Below are positions 13,297 through 21,195 of a stretch of DNA of 22,169 nt, one piece after another. The notes beneath the pieces were generated by a model, which saw only the letters and a list, made by a program, of their open reading frames with translations, had not been told where the DNA came from and did no database searches. The position numbers and the translations under genes were made by a program. Within the stretch, counting starts at the first letter, position 1; the number at the start of each line of letters is the position of its first letter. The stretch is from JBEIFW01 sp040382215 (GTDB lineage Bacteria > Actinomycetota > Acidimicrobiia > Acidimicrobiales > Ilumatobacteraceae), in the NCBI GenBank assembly GCA_040382215.1, contig JBEIFW010000040.1, positions 1 to 22,169 of the forward strand. The letters are read 5' to 3'.

Positions 13297-14125
13297 GCAG
13301 CGTGGAGACGGTGACCGCCCGCAGGCCCTTGGCCCGCAGAGCGTCGATGATCGCCGGCAGGGCCTCGATCGTCTGGTCGTGGTCGAAGTGGAGGCTGACG
13401 ATGGCGCCGGCGCGCAAGCCGTTGATGGTGTTCGCCTTCACCGCAGCGACACCCGGGTCCTGGAAGTCGAACGAGTCGACGTCGTAGCCGACGCTGACCC
13501 CGTACCCGGCCCGGCCGGCGGCCTCGAGGATGGCCGGGGTGGGCACCTCGATGCCCGAGGGCCGGAACCACCGGCCGATCGAACCGGTGGTGGCGCGGAT
13601 CGCCTCGGCGCAGCGGGTGATCTCCGGCCCGAGCGCAGCCGGCGCGAGCGACCCCATGCCCTGGTGGCTCCAGGTGTGGTTGGCAAGTTCGTGACCGTCG
13701 GCCACACACCGTTGGGCGAGACGGGGGTTGGCGGCGAGCCAGTTGCCGACGGCGAACACCGTCACCGGGGTTCGGGCGCGCGCGAGCACGTCGAGCAGCC
13801 GGGTGGCCCGCCCTGCGTCACCAGCGGCGTGGAACGTGAGCGCCACCGCACCGGACGTCGCCGGACCGCTGCGCACGTACCGGGCCGGTCCGCCCGCCGG
13901 CGCGACGGCGGTCGTCGTCGGCCCTGCCGTGGTGACCGGAGCCGCCGTCGTGGGGGTGGCGGTCGTTGCCGCCTCGGTCGTCGCCGGGTCGGCCGTCGGG
14001 ACGTCCGTCGTGGCCGCCGGGCTCGCCGAGTCGTCGGCGCACGCAACCAGCCCGACGGCGCCGACGGCAGCGGCTCCGGCCAGGAAGGTCCTTCGGGTGA
14101 GCATCGTCCGTCGGTTCAACGCCAT
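13289..14125 (-). CDS. Tat-exported lipoprotein, divergent polysaccharide deacetylase (NodB fold)
   Basis: A 278-residue protein. The N-terminus TRRTFLAG (10-17) is a good twin-arginine signal and LVAC gives a lipobox with Cys29. A Thr/Ala/Pro linker follows to about 80. The NodB-type domain occupies about 88-278. Motif 2 is intact (NHTWSH, His150 and His154), motif 3 is FRPSG, motif 4 is YDVDSFDF and motif 5 is SLHFDH. Motif 1, normally TFDDGP with the catalytic base and a metal-binding Asp, reads TFHAAGD (97-103), with Asp103 possibly taking over. A related actinobacterial subfamily with TFHGAGD is recalled, so this may be a natural variant. The likely role is trimming acetyl groups from a cell-wall polymer. 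ATG 14125 is chosen; GTG 14149 would add eight residues. Confidence 0.85.
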   Translation of the reverse strand: MALNRRTMLTRRTFLAGAAAVGAVGLVACADDSASPAATTDVPTADPATTEAATTATPTTAAPVTTAGPTTTAVAPAGGPARYVRSGPATSGAVALTFHAAGDAGRATRLLDVLARARTPVTVFAVGNWLAANPRLAQRCVADGHELANHTWSHQGMGSLAPAALGPEITRCAEAIRATTGSIGRWFRPSGIEVPTPAILEAAGRAGYGVSVGYDVDSFDFQDPGVAAVKANTINGLRAGAIVSLHFDHDQTIEALPAIIDALRAKGLRAVTVSTLLG

Positions 14126-14131
14126 GGTCCG

Positions 14132-14137
14132 GTCGTA
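14132..14137 (-). promoter_or_regulatory. Weak candidate -10 box of the deacetylase gene
   Basis: On the minus strand TACGAC ends six bases before ATG 14125. It has the right position for a leaderless start but lacks the final T of TANNNT. Confidence 0.3.
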
Positions 14138-14195
14138 GCACATCACCACGGCCGTGCCGGGGTGGCCCCGTCTAGGGTCCGGCCGACCCGAGCGC

Positions 14196-14200
14196 GGAGG
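14196..14200 (+). promoter_or_regulatory. Ribosome binding site deciding the PhzF-family start
   Basis: GGAGG is followed by TGACG and then GTG at 14206, a five-base spacing. The in-frame GTG at 14200 begins inside this site and is too close to use it. A -10-like TAGGGT lies at 14173-14178, which would give a short leader carrying this site. Confidence 0.65.
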
Positions 14201-14205
14201 TGACG

Positions 14206-15084
14206 GTGGAACCTGGTGGTCGAACGGGGGCGGACGGGCCCTTGCTCCACGTGCTCGACACGTTCACCGACCGGGTCTTCGCCGGTAGCCCGGCAGCCGT
14301 CGTGGTGCTCAGCGAACCTGCTCCCGAGGGGTGGATGCGGGCCGTCGCCGCAGAGCTCGGTTGCCCGGAAACGGCCTTCGTGGTCGCCCGTGCGCCCGGC
14401 GAGTACGACCTGCGCAGCTTCGCCGCATCGGCCGACGGCACCTCGACCGCGGTCGAGGCCGACGGGCACGGCACCCTGGCCGCTGCGGCCGTGGTCGGGT
14501 CATCCCTCACGTCCGACACCGTCAGACCCGACACCGTCACGTTCCATACGGCGTCGGGTCCGGTGCGTGCCCGGTTCGACGATGCCCACCCGGACCGGGT
14601 GTGGATCGACCTTGCGACGGCGCCGGTGACCCTGGTCGGTCACGACGGGTCAGTGGGGCGTGTGCTCAGCACCGACGAGGTCTATACGGTCGCCCGCAGC
14701 CGGTCGGACCTGATCGTCGAGTTGGCCGATGCGGATGCGGTGCGCTCGTTGCGCCCCGACCTCGCCGCCGTGGCCCGGTGGAGCGGGCGGGGGGTGGTGG
14801 TCACCGCGCCTGGCGATCGCCCGGACGTTGACGTCGTCAGCCGGTACTTCGCTCCGGCGATCGGCATCCCCGAAGATCCGGTCACCGCCTCGGCTCACTG
14901 CGCCCTGGCCCCGTTCTGGTCGACCCGTCTCGGACGGACCGAACTGCGCTGCGAGCAGTCGTCCCGGCGCGGCGGGATCGTATGGACCCGCTTCGACGGC
15001 GACCGGGTCCACCTCGGGGGCTCCGTCACCCCGGTGTGGTCCGGCACGTTCCACCGCCCGGCCGCGCCCGGTCGCTCCCGCTGA
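14206..15084 (+). CDS. PhzF-family protein (isomerase/epimerase fold)
   Basis: A 292-residue protein of the PhzF family, whose fold resembles diaminopimelate epimerase. In PhzF a glutamate shifts a proton in 2,3-dihydro-3-hydroxyanthranilate during phenazine synthesis. Most homologues have unknown substrates. Family marks are VLDTFTDRVFAGSPAAVVV near the start, the putative catalytic Glu55 in CPETAF, DGHGTLAAA where GHATLAAA is usual, and DPVTASAHCALAPFW, which corresponds to the conserved DPVTGSAH loop. No other phenazine genes are present, so a phenazine role is not suggested. The start at 14206 is chosen from its Shine-Dalgarno. The gene diverges from the deacetylase and is followed by the kinase after 96 bases. 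Confidence 0.9.
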   Translation: MEPGGRTGADGPLLHVLDTFTDRVFAGSPAAVVVLSEPAPEGWMRAVAAELGCPETAFVVARAPGEYDLRSFAASADGTSTAVEADGHGTLAAAAVVGSSLTSDTVRPDTVTFHTASGPVRARFDDAHPDRVWIDLATAPVTLVGHDGSVGRVLSTDEVYTVARSRSDLIVELADADAVRSLRPDLAAVARWSGRGVVVTAPGDRPDVDVVSRYFAPAIGIPEDPVTASAHCALAPFWSTRLGRTELRCEQSSRRGGIVWTRFDGDRVHLGGSVTPVWSGTFHRPAAPGRSR

Positions 15085-15180
15085 TACTGCAGGCCTACGC
15101 CGATCGAAGCGGCCCCGTTTGGAACCGGATGAAGATTTCGGCAAGAGCCGCCTCTCGCTCGATCCGGGGATGAAGCGGGC
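15085..15180 (+). other. Untranslated gap upstream of the histidine kinase
   Basis: This 96-base gap holds a GATACT that overlaps the PhzF stop (15083-15088) and could be a -10 box. It also holds a GGGGAT run nine bases before the kinase GTG as a weak ribosome site. A 14-codon frame from ATG 15129 ends at 15173, just before the kinase start, but has no independent support. No strong terminator hairpin was found. Confidence 0.35.
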
Positions 15181-17481
15181 GTGAACGGTGCCGATGCTCC
15201 CGGCGTGGATGGCGTGGGGCCGACCGATTGGGCGACATGGATCGAGCTTCTCGCGGTCCCGGTGTCGGTGATCGACCTCGAGGGGCGTCAGCTCGCGGGG
15301 AACCAGCGATACCGCGAGCTGTTCGGGATGGCCGAGCAATCCGAGAGTGAGCACGTCAGCACCTACATGCCGGCCGAGGACGACGTGTGGACGGCCGAGC
15401 AGCGTGAGCGGGTTCGCCGGGGCGAGATCCCTGAGTTCCGGTCCGACCGGGCGTTCCTGCGCGCCGACGGGTCGGTGTTCCACGCACACCTGATCGACCG
15501 GCCCGTCCGGAACGCCGCGGGTGAAGTGATCGGCTTCGTCGGCGTGATCGTCGACACCACCGACGCCCATCAGGCCCGCCGCCAACGCGAGGCCACCGAC
15601 GCGAAGTACGCCTCGGTGCTCGACGCCCAGCTCGAGCTGGTGTGCGAATGGGCTCCCGACGGTCGCATCTCCTACGGCAACCGGGCCTACCGGGATTTCT
15701 TCGGGTACGACACCGACATCGTCGGTGCCGAGCTCGGCTCGCTGCTGCCCGAGGAGGCGATGACCGCACACATCGAACTCGTCGCGTTCGCCAACCGGGG
15801 CATGGCGGCCGACCGGCGGGTGGAGCGGACCTACGACGACGGACGCACCGTCGAGTGGTCCGATTCCGTGCTTCCGTTGCCCGACGGTTCGACCACGATC
15901 GTGTCGGTCGGACGCGACATCACCCGCCGCAAGCGGGTCGAAGCCGAGCTGTCCCGACGTCGCGACGAGGCGCTCGAGACCGCGGCCCGACGCTCGCAGT
16001 TCGTCGCCGTGGCGAGTCACGAACTTCGCAACCCGCTGCACGCCATGCTCGGGCTCACCGAGCTGCTGGTGACCGAGCGGTCGGGTTCGACATCGCAGGA
16101 GCTTGCCGTCTCCCTCCACCACACCACGCAACGACTGTGCCGCCTCGTCGACGACCTGCTCGAGTTGAGCCGGCTCGAAGCGGGTGGGATCACCATCAAC
16201 CCCGAGCCAACGGACCTGCACCGCCTCGCCCACGAGGTGATCGAGCTCGCCCGGGCGGGTTCGACCCACGGCGATCACGTCCGGTTCAGCGTCGTCGTCG
16301 GGCCCGACGTCCCGGCGTGGGTAGCGGTGGACGGCGCACGCCTTGGCCAGGTGCTGGGCAACCTTACGAACAACGCGGCGCGTTTCACCGAGCGAGGGTC
16401 GGTCGAGCTCGAGCTGAGCGCGACGACCACCGAGCGAGAGGGCGACCGTGCCGCCCGGCTCGTGTTCGTGGTGACCGACACCGGACCGGGAATCGACCCC
16501 CGCGACCGGGCCCGCATTTTCGAGCCGTTCGCTCAGGTGGGCAGCGGCACCGAGGGCACCGGGCTCGGCTTGTCGGTGGTGCGCGACCTCGTCGCTGCGC
16601 TCGGCGGAACGGTCACCGTGGCGAGCGAACCCGGGCTCGGGAGCCGGTTCACCGTCGCGCTCGACGTACCGGTTATCGACGGTGGTCGCACCACCCGTCG
16701 CACGCGTCCCCGACCGGGCCGCCGGGTCCTGGTGGTCGACGACGACGCAACCAACCGGCTCGTGGCGCGACGCTTGCTGGCCCGGCTCGGCCTCGACTCC
16801 GACGAGGTGCCCGACGGCCCGAGCGCGCTCGAGCGGGTGCGCGTCGGCGGGTACGACGCCGTGCTGCTCGACCACCAGATGCCGGGCATGGACGGCCTCG
16901 AGGTGGCCCGCGCCATCCGGCTCGACGAGCCGGTGGGGCACCGGATTCCGATCATCGCGTTGACCGGGAGCGCGCTCGCCGCCGATCGCCGACGGTGCCT
17001 GGACGCCGGCATGGACGACCACCTGGCCAAGCCGGTGTCGCTCGACCTGCTCGGCGAATGCCTCGGCCGGTGGCTCGGCGCCGAGGGCGAGCCCGACGAC
17101 GTGGACCCGCCGTCAGCCCCGGCGCCGACCGAGGCCTTGGCCATCGACGTCGCGTGCCTCGACGCGCTCGCCGGTGACCTCGGGGATCCCGCCGTCGTCA
17201 CCGAGCTGGTGCGCAGCTTCCTCACCGACCTCCCCGAGCGACTCTTCGAGTTTTCGTCGGCCGCCGCCGCCGGTGACCGCAACCGGGCCAAACGTCAGGC
17301 GCACACCATCAAGTCGACCGCCCGGATGCTGGGCGCGCACGATCTCGGAACGCTCGCCGCCGACACCGAACGGCTTGCCGCCGGACCCGACGCCGATCTG
17401 ATGCCGGCGGCCGCGGAGCTGTGCGCGGCCGCCGACGTGACCCGCCGGTCGTTCGAGATCTGGATGGCGAGAGCGGCCTGA
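15181..17481 (+). CDS. Soluble hybrid histidine kinase (PAS-PAS-HisKA-HATPase-REC-Hpt)
   Basis: A 766-residue multidomain sensor with no membrane segment or signal peptide, so it senses a cytoplasmic signal. Residues about 18-130 and 140-252 are two PAS domains. HisKA has the phosphoacceptor His280 in ASHELRNP. The ATP-binding domain has the N box NLTNNA (394-399), DTGPGID, and the G2 box GTGLGLSVV. The receiver domain has VVDDD near 520-524, Asp564 in LLDHQMPGMDG and a following K-P. The C-terminal Hpt domain has His708 in QAHTIKS. All relay steps are therefore in one chain, but there is no output domain and no response regulator in the window; the partner must be elsewhere. GTG 15181 is the start. 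Its TGA directly abuts the isocitrate dehydrogenase stop on the opposite strand. Confidence 0.93.
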   Translation: MNGADAPGVDGVGPTDWATWIELLAVPVSVIDLEGRQLAGNQRYRELFGMAEQSESEHVSTYMPAEDDVWTAEQRERVRRGEIPEFRSDRAFLRADGSVFHAHLIDRPVRNAAGEVIGFVGVIVDTTDAHQARRQREATDAKYASVLDAQLELVCEWAPDGRISYGNRAYRDFFGYDTDIVGAELGSLLPEEAMTAHIELVAFANRGMAADRRVERTYDDGRTVEWSDSVLPLPDGSTTIVSVGRDITRRKRVEAELSRRRDEALETAARRSQFVAVASHELRNPLHAMLGLTELLVTERSGSTSQELAVSLHHTTQRLCRLVDDLLELSRLEAGGITINPEPTDLHRLAHEVIELARAGSTHGDHVRFSVVVGPDVPAWVAVDGARLGQVLGNLTNNAARFTERGSVELELSATTTEREGDRAARLVFVVTDTGPGIDPRDRARIFEPFAQVGSGTEGTGLGLSVVRDLVAALGGTVTVASEPGLGSRFTVALDVPVIDGGRTTRRTRPRPGRRVLVVDDDATNRLVARRLLARLGLDSDEVPDGPSALERVRVGGYDAVLLDHQMPGMDGLEVARAIRLDEPVGHRIPIIALTGSALAADRRRCLDAGMDDHLAKPVSLDLLGECLGRWLGAEGEPDDVDPPSAPAPTEALAIDVACLDALAGDLGDPAVVTELVRSFLTDLPERLFEFSSAAAAGDRNRAKRQAHTIKSTARMLGAHDLGTLAADTERLAAGPDADLMPAAAELCAAADVTRRSFEIWMARAA

Positions 17482-18705
17482 TCAGCTCGCTGCCATCGCC
17501 TGGCGCAGGTTCTCGTTCAGCGTCTCGAGGAACTCCTCGGTGGTGAGCCAGGGATGGTCCTTGTCGATGAGGATCGCCAGATCCTTGGTCATCTTCCCGC
17601 TCTCGACCGTCTCGACGCAGACCCGCTCGAGCGCGTCGGCGAAGGCGGTGACCGCCGGCGTGCCGTCGAGCTTGCCGCGGTGGGCGAGCCCTCGGGTCCA
17701 GGCGAAGATCGACGCGATCGGGTTCGTGGAGGTCTTCTCGCCGCGCTGGTGGGCCCGGTAGTGGCGGGTGACCGTGCCGTGAGCGGCCTCGGCCTCGACG
17801 GTGCGCCCGTCGGGTGATAGCAGCACCGAAGTCATCAGGCCGAGCGAGCCGAACCCCTGGGCGACCGTGTCGGACTGCACGTCGCCGTCGTAGTTCTTGC
17901 ACGCCCACACGTAGCCGCCCTCCCACTTGAGCGCAGCGGCGACCATGTCGTCGATCAGCCGATGCTCGTAGGTGATCCCAGCGGCCGCGAACTCGGCGGC
18001 GAACTCGTTCTCGAACACCTCCTGGAACAGATCCTTGAACTGGCCGTCGTAGGCCTTGAGGATCGTGTTCTTGGTCGACAGGTACACCGGGTACCCGCGA
18101 TCAAGGCCGTAGCGCAGCGAGGCCCGGGCGAAGTCCCGGATCGAGTCGTTGAAGTTGTACATGCCCATCGCAACCCCACCGTCGGCGCCGAACTTCGCGA
18201 CCTCCATCTCGATGGGCTCGCCACCGTCGCTCGGGGTGTAGGTGATCGTCACCGTGCCGGCCCCAGGGACCTTGAAGTCCGACGCCCGGTACTGGTCGCC
18301 GTGGGCGTGGCGGCCGATCACGATCGGCTTGGTCCAGCCCGGCACGAGCCGCGGGATGTTGGAGCAGATGATCGGCTCCCGGAACACGACGCCACCGAGG
18401 ATGTTGCGGATCGTGCCGTTGGGCGACTTCCACATCTTCTTCAGGTGGAACTCCTCGACGCGGGCCTCGTCGGGGGTGATCGTGGCGCACTTGACGCCGA
18501 CGCCGTGCTTGAGGATGGCGCGGGCGGAATCCACGGTGACCTGGTCGTCGGTCTGGTCGCGGTACTCGATGCCGAGGTCGTAGTACTCGAGCTCGACGTC
18601 GAGGTAGGGCAGGATCAGCTTGTCCTTGATGAACTGCCAGATGATCCGCGTCATCTCGTCGCCGTCGAGCTCGACGACGGGGTTGGCGACCTTGATCTTG
18701 CTCAT
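17482..18705 (-). CDS. icd: NADP-dependent isocitrate dehydrogenase, eukaryotic-like type
   Basis: A 407-residue enzyme that converts isocitrate to 2-oxoglutarate and CO2 with NADP in the citric acid cycle. It belongs to the homodimeric family that includes human IDH1, rather than the E. coli type. Signatures include VELDGDEMTRIIW near the start, MWKSPNGTIRNILGG, YNFNDSIRDFA, LIDDMVA, and HGTVTRHYR at 309-317. In that last motif, Arg314 and His315 match the NADP-phosphate contacts of IDH1. KTSTNPIASIFAWTRGL follows. The frame runs 18 codons upstream, but ATG 18705 is chosen because GGAG lies five bases before it and family members start at M-x-K-I-K-V. Its stop is back to back with the convergent kinase stop. 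Its product is the metabolite whose use GarA-type FHA proteins control. Confidence 0.97.
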   Translation of the reverse strand: MSKIKVANPVVELDGDEMTRIIWQFIKDKLILPYLDVELEYYDLGIEYRDQTDDQVTVDSARAILKHGVGVKCATITPDEARVEEFHLKKMWKSPNGTIRNILGGVVFREPIICSNIPRLVPGWTKPIVIGRHAHGDQYRASDFKVPGAGTVTITYTPSDGGEPIEMEVAKFGADGGVAMGMYNFNDSIRDFARASLRYGLDRGYPVYLSTKNTILKAYDGQFKDLFQEVFENEFAAEFAAAGITYEHRLIDDMVAAALKWEGGYVWACKNYDGDVQSDTVAQGFGSLGLMTSVLLSPDGRTVEAEAAHGTVTRHYRAHQRGEKTSTNPIASIFAWTRGLAHRGKLDGTPAVTAFADALERVCVETVESGKMTKDLAILIDKDHPWLTTEEFLETLNENLRQAMAAS

Positions 18706-18710
18706 CCGTG

Positions 18711-18714
18711 CTCC
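18711..18714 (-). promoter_or_regulatory. Ribosome binding site deciding the icd start
   Basis: GGAG on the minus strand, five bases before ATG 18705. It excludes the longer N-terminus that the open frame would allow. A -10-like TAGGGT lies further upstream near 18748-18753, which would give a leader of about 35-40 bases. Confidence 0.6.
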
Positions 18715-18787
18715 GGGGGTTCGTTGACGTCCAGCGGTCGGGCGGGACCCTACTCGCACCGCCGCGGACTGCGGTGAGCTCCAGCGC

Positions 18788-18793
18788 TACGGT
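18788..18793 (+). promoter_or_regulatory. Candidate -10 box of the membrane/spermidine-synthase-like gene (leaderless type)
   Basis: TACGGT ends eight bases before GTG 18802, with no Shine-Dalgarno between. No convincing -35 is seen. Confidence 0.4.
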
Positions 18794-18801
18794 CGCCGGC
18801 C

Positions 18802-21195
18802 GTGGATCAGGCTGCGGCGGTGCCGGGCGCCCGGGCGATCGGGGCCGGCCGCGAGGCGAGCACGGCGGTCGTGCTCGCCGTCGGGTTGCTGCTGACGGGC
18901 GCCGCCGGGCTCGTCTACCAGCAGCTGTGGTTGCGGTCGCTGTCGCTCGTATTCGGGGTCAGCGTGTTCGCCGCAGCGACCGCGATCGCTGCGTTCATGG
19001 GTGGCCTGGCGCTTGGCAGCCATCTCGCGGGCGGGCTGGCCGACCGGACCCGGCGGCCGCTCGCCTGGTACGGGTCCTCCGAGATCGTGGTCGGGTTGCT
19101 CGCGATCGCCACCCCTGCGACGTTCCGGGCCCTCGAATGGGCCTACGTCGGCATCGCCCGGTCGCTGCCGGACAACCTTGCGCTCATCACCGCCGTGCGC
19201 CTCGTGCTCGCGCTCGTCGTGCTCGCCGTACCCGCCACGGCGATGGGGGCGTCCACTCCGCTGGTGATCGCAGCGGCGTCCCGGCGCAGCGGTCGGGTCG
19301 GTGAGCGCACGGGCGCGCTGTACGCCGCGAACACGCTGGGCGCTGTGCTCGGCACCGTGGCGGCCGGGTTCTGGATGGTCGGCGAGTTCGGCATGACTCG
19401 GTCGTTCCAGCTCGCTGCGGCGGCCAACATCGGCGTCGGCGTGGTGACCGTCGCGCTGTCGGCCCTGCGGCTGGAGCGGGCGTCGACGATGCCGGCCGGG
19501 CCGGACGTCCCCGTGCCGACCGGCGGGCCCGTTCCGACCGGCGGGCCCGAGCGCACCCACGCTGCGCCGGCGACCATTGCGGCCCCGGTCCGGGTCCGCC
19601 GGGCGGTGCTGGTCGCGTTCGCAGCGTCGGGATTCTCGTCGCTGGCGCTCGAGCTCGTGTGGTTCCGAGCCCTGTCGCTGTACGCCCGGTCCTCCGTGTA
19701 CGGGTTCGCCGCGATGCTCGCGTGCGTGCTGGCCGGTCTGGCGCTCGGCAGCGCCCTGGTCACCCCGTTGCTGCGCCGTTCCTGGCCCTGGTTGCGGGTC
19801 CTGGCCGGCCTGCAGCTCGCTGCGGCGTTCCTGGCGCTCAGCTCGCTGTATGCGCTCCAGCGTGGGGCCTGGCTCGTGGAACGTCTCTCCTCGATCGATC
19901 CGAACACCCCGGGAGGCCGAGCGACGCTCGTGTACGCGTTGATCACCGTGCTGCCGACGTCGCTGCTGTTCGGCGCAGCCTTCCCGATCGGGGTGCACCT
20001 GTGGTCGGCCGGCGTGCCGACGGGCGCGGCGGTCGGTCGCTTCTACGCCGTCAACCTGACCGCCGGGATCACCGGTTCGCTCGCCGTGGGGTTCCTGGTG
20101 CTCCCGGCAGCCGGCTCACGGGCGACGCTCGTCGTACTGGCCGCACTGCTCGCAGCTTCCGGGCTCCTGGTCGCCGGCGTGGCGGGCGCACGTCGGCTCG
20201 CCCTCACCGGAGTCGGGGCGACGTTCGTGCTGGTGGCCGCCGTCGGGGTGCCGCGTCCGTGGGACGGCGCGCTCGCCGCCCGCTATCCGGGCCGCACGGT
20301 CGTGTTCGAAGCCGAGGGCCTGCAGGCTTCCGTCGCCGTGCTGGCCGACGCGCAGGGGGTCCGATTCCTCCACATCGACGGGCTGCCCAACGGTGCTTCG
20401 GCCGGTTCGCTCGGACCCGAGGAGATCACCGTGCTGCCCATGGCGTTGCACCCCGATCCGCGTCGGGTGCTCGTCGTCGGGATCGGTACCGGGGTGACCA
20501 CCGGGGCTGCGGCGGCGGTCGACGACGTGGAGACCACCGTGGCCGAGCTGTCCGAGGACGTCCTCGATGCGGCGCGCCGATTCGAGGATGTGAACTTCGG
20601 TGTGCTCGCCCGCCCGAACCTCCGGGTCCACGTCGGCGACGGGCGCAACTGGCTGCTCACCACCGACGAACGCTACGACGTGATCACCGCCGACATCATG
20701 GAACCGCGATCGCCCGGCGCCGGCGCGCTGTGGTCCCGGGAGTTCTGGCAGCTGGCCCGAGACCGGCTCACCCCCGACGGGATCATGTTGCAGTGGACCG
20801 ATTCGACGCGTTCCGCCGCCGAGTTCGCCGCGATCGCCCGCACGTTCCTCGACGTGTTCCCGAACGGGACGCTGTGGTGGAACGGCAACTACCTGGTGGG
20901 CACCCGGCAGCCGCTGCGATTGGACCGGGCCCGCTTCGAGGCCAAGGTGCGCGACCGGCCGGCGCTGCGAGCGATGCTCGAACGGCACGGCCTCGCCACC
21001 TTCGACCAACTCGTTGCCCGGTACACCAACGGGCCCGACGGCGTACGGGCGGTGGTCGGCGACGGGCCGCGCCTCACCGACGACCGGCCGCTCATCGAGT
21101 ACTGGCGCTCGCTCGACCTCGGCAACGAGCTCCCTTACGACCCCGCCGTGCTGCGGGTCGGGGCCCGGCCCGCCGACGTCGTCGCAGTGGGCTGA
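18802..21195 (+). CDS. Membrane transporter-like / spermidine-synthase-like fusion protein
   Basis: A 797-residue two-part protein of the type annotated fused MFS/spermidine synthase. Residues about 20-510 are membrane helices arranged as two similar halves. AAGLVYQQLWLRSLSLVFG in the first half is echoed by SLALELVWFRALSLYARS in the second, and both are followed by G-x-A-L-G-S. A Pro/Gly linker with a repeat separates them. Residues about 515-740 are a Rossmann methyltransferase-like domain, with the SAM-type loop VVGIGTG (558-564), acidic Glu582 after the next strand, and ADIMEPRSPGAGALWSREF where spermidine synthases hold their catalytic Asp region. Function is unknown; true aminopropyl transfer is not assured. 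GTG 18802 is the start. It converges on the iron-sulfur gene, sharing a hairpin. Confidence 0.88.
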   Translation: MDQAAAVPGARAIGAGREASTAVVLAVGLLLTGAAGLVYQQLWLRSLSLVFGVSVFAAATAIAAFMGGLALGSHLAGGLADRTRRPLAWYGSSEIVVGLLAIATPATFRALEWAYVGIARSLPDNLALITAVRLVLALVVLAVPATAMGASTPLVIAAASRRSGRVGERTGALYAANTLGAVLGTVAAGFWMVGEFGMTRSFQLAAAANIGVGVVTVALSALRLERASTMPAGPDVPVPTGGPVPTGGPERTHAAPATIAAPVRVRRAVLVAFAASGFSSLALELVWFRALSLYARSSVYGFAAMLACVLAGLALGSALVTPLLRRSWPWLRVLAGLQLAAAFLALSSLYALQRGAWLVERLSSIDPNTPGGRATLVYALITVLPTSLLFGAAFPIGVHLWSAGVPTGAAVGRFYAVNLTAGITGSLAVGFLVLPAAGSRATLVVLAALLAASGLLVAGVAGARRLALTGVGATFVLVAAVGVPRPWDGALAARYPGRTVVFEAEGLQASVAVLADAQGVRFLHIDGLPNGASAGSLGPEEITVLPMALHPDPRRVLVVGIGTGVTTGAAAAVDDVETTVAELSEDVLDAARRFEDVNFGVLARPNLRVHVGDGRNWLLTTDERYDVITADIMEPRSPGAGALWSREFWQLARDRLTPDGIMLQWTDSTRSAAEFAAIARTFLDVFPNGTLWWNGNYLVGTRQPLRLDRARFEAKVRDRPALRAMLERHGLATFDQLVARYTNGPDGVRAVVGDGPRLTDDRPLIEYWRSLDLGNELPYDPAVLRVGARPADVVAVG
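19513..19548 (+). repeat. Two-copy 18-base in-frame tandem repeat
   Basis: Two adjacent 18-base units, differing only at the third base, each encode VPTGGP. They lie in the linker between the two membrane halves of the fusion protein. Such in-frame repeats can expand or contract without breaking the gene. Confidence 0.8.

Noticed and set aside
14147..14156. The palindrome CACGGCCGTG between the deacetylase and PhzF genes as an operator
   Set aside because: A ten-base GC-only palindrome is common by chance at this composition and does not overlap a convincing promoter.
14206..15084. A phenazine biosynthesis role for the PhzF-like protein
   Set aside because: No other phenazine genes are in the window and most PhzF homologues have other or unknown roles.
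15129..15173. A 14-codon upstream frame ahead of the histidine kinase, a possible leader peptide
   Set aside because: It has no clear ribosome site, no run of a regulatory amino acid and no attenuator-like hairpin pair. Chance is the simpler explanation.
14650..17022. A 790-codon minus-strand open frame
   Set aside because: It lies antisense to the PhzF and histidine kinase genes, which have complete motifs. Long antisense frames are expected in DNA this GC-rich.
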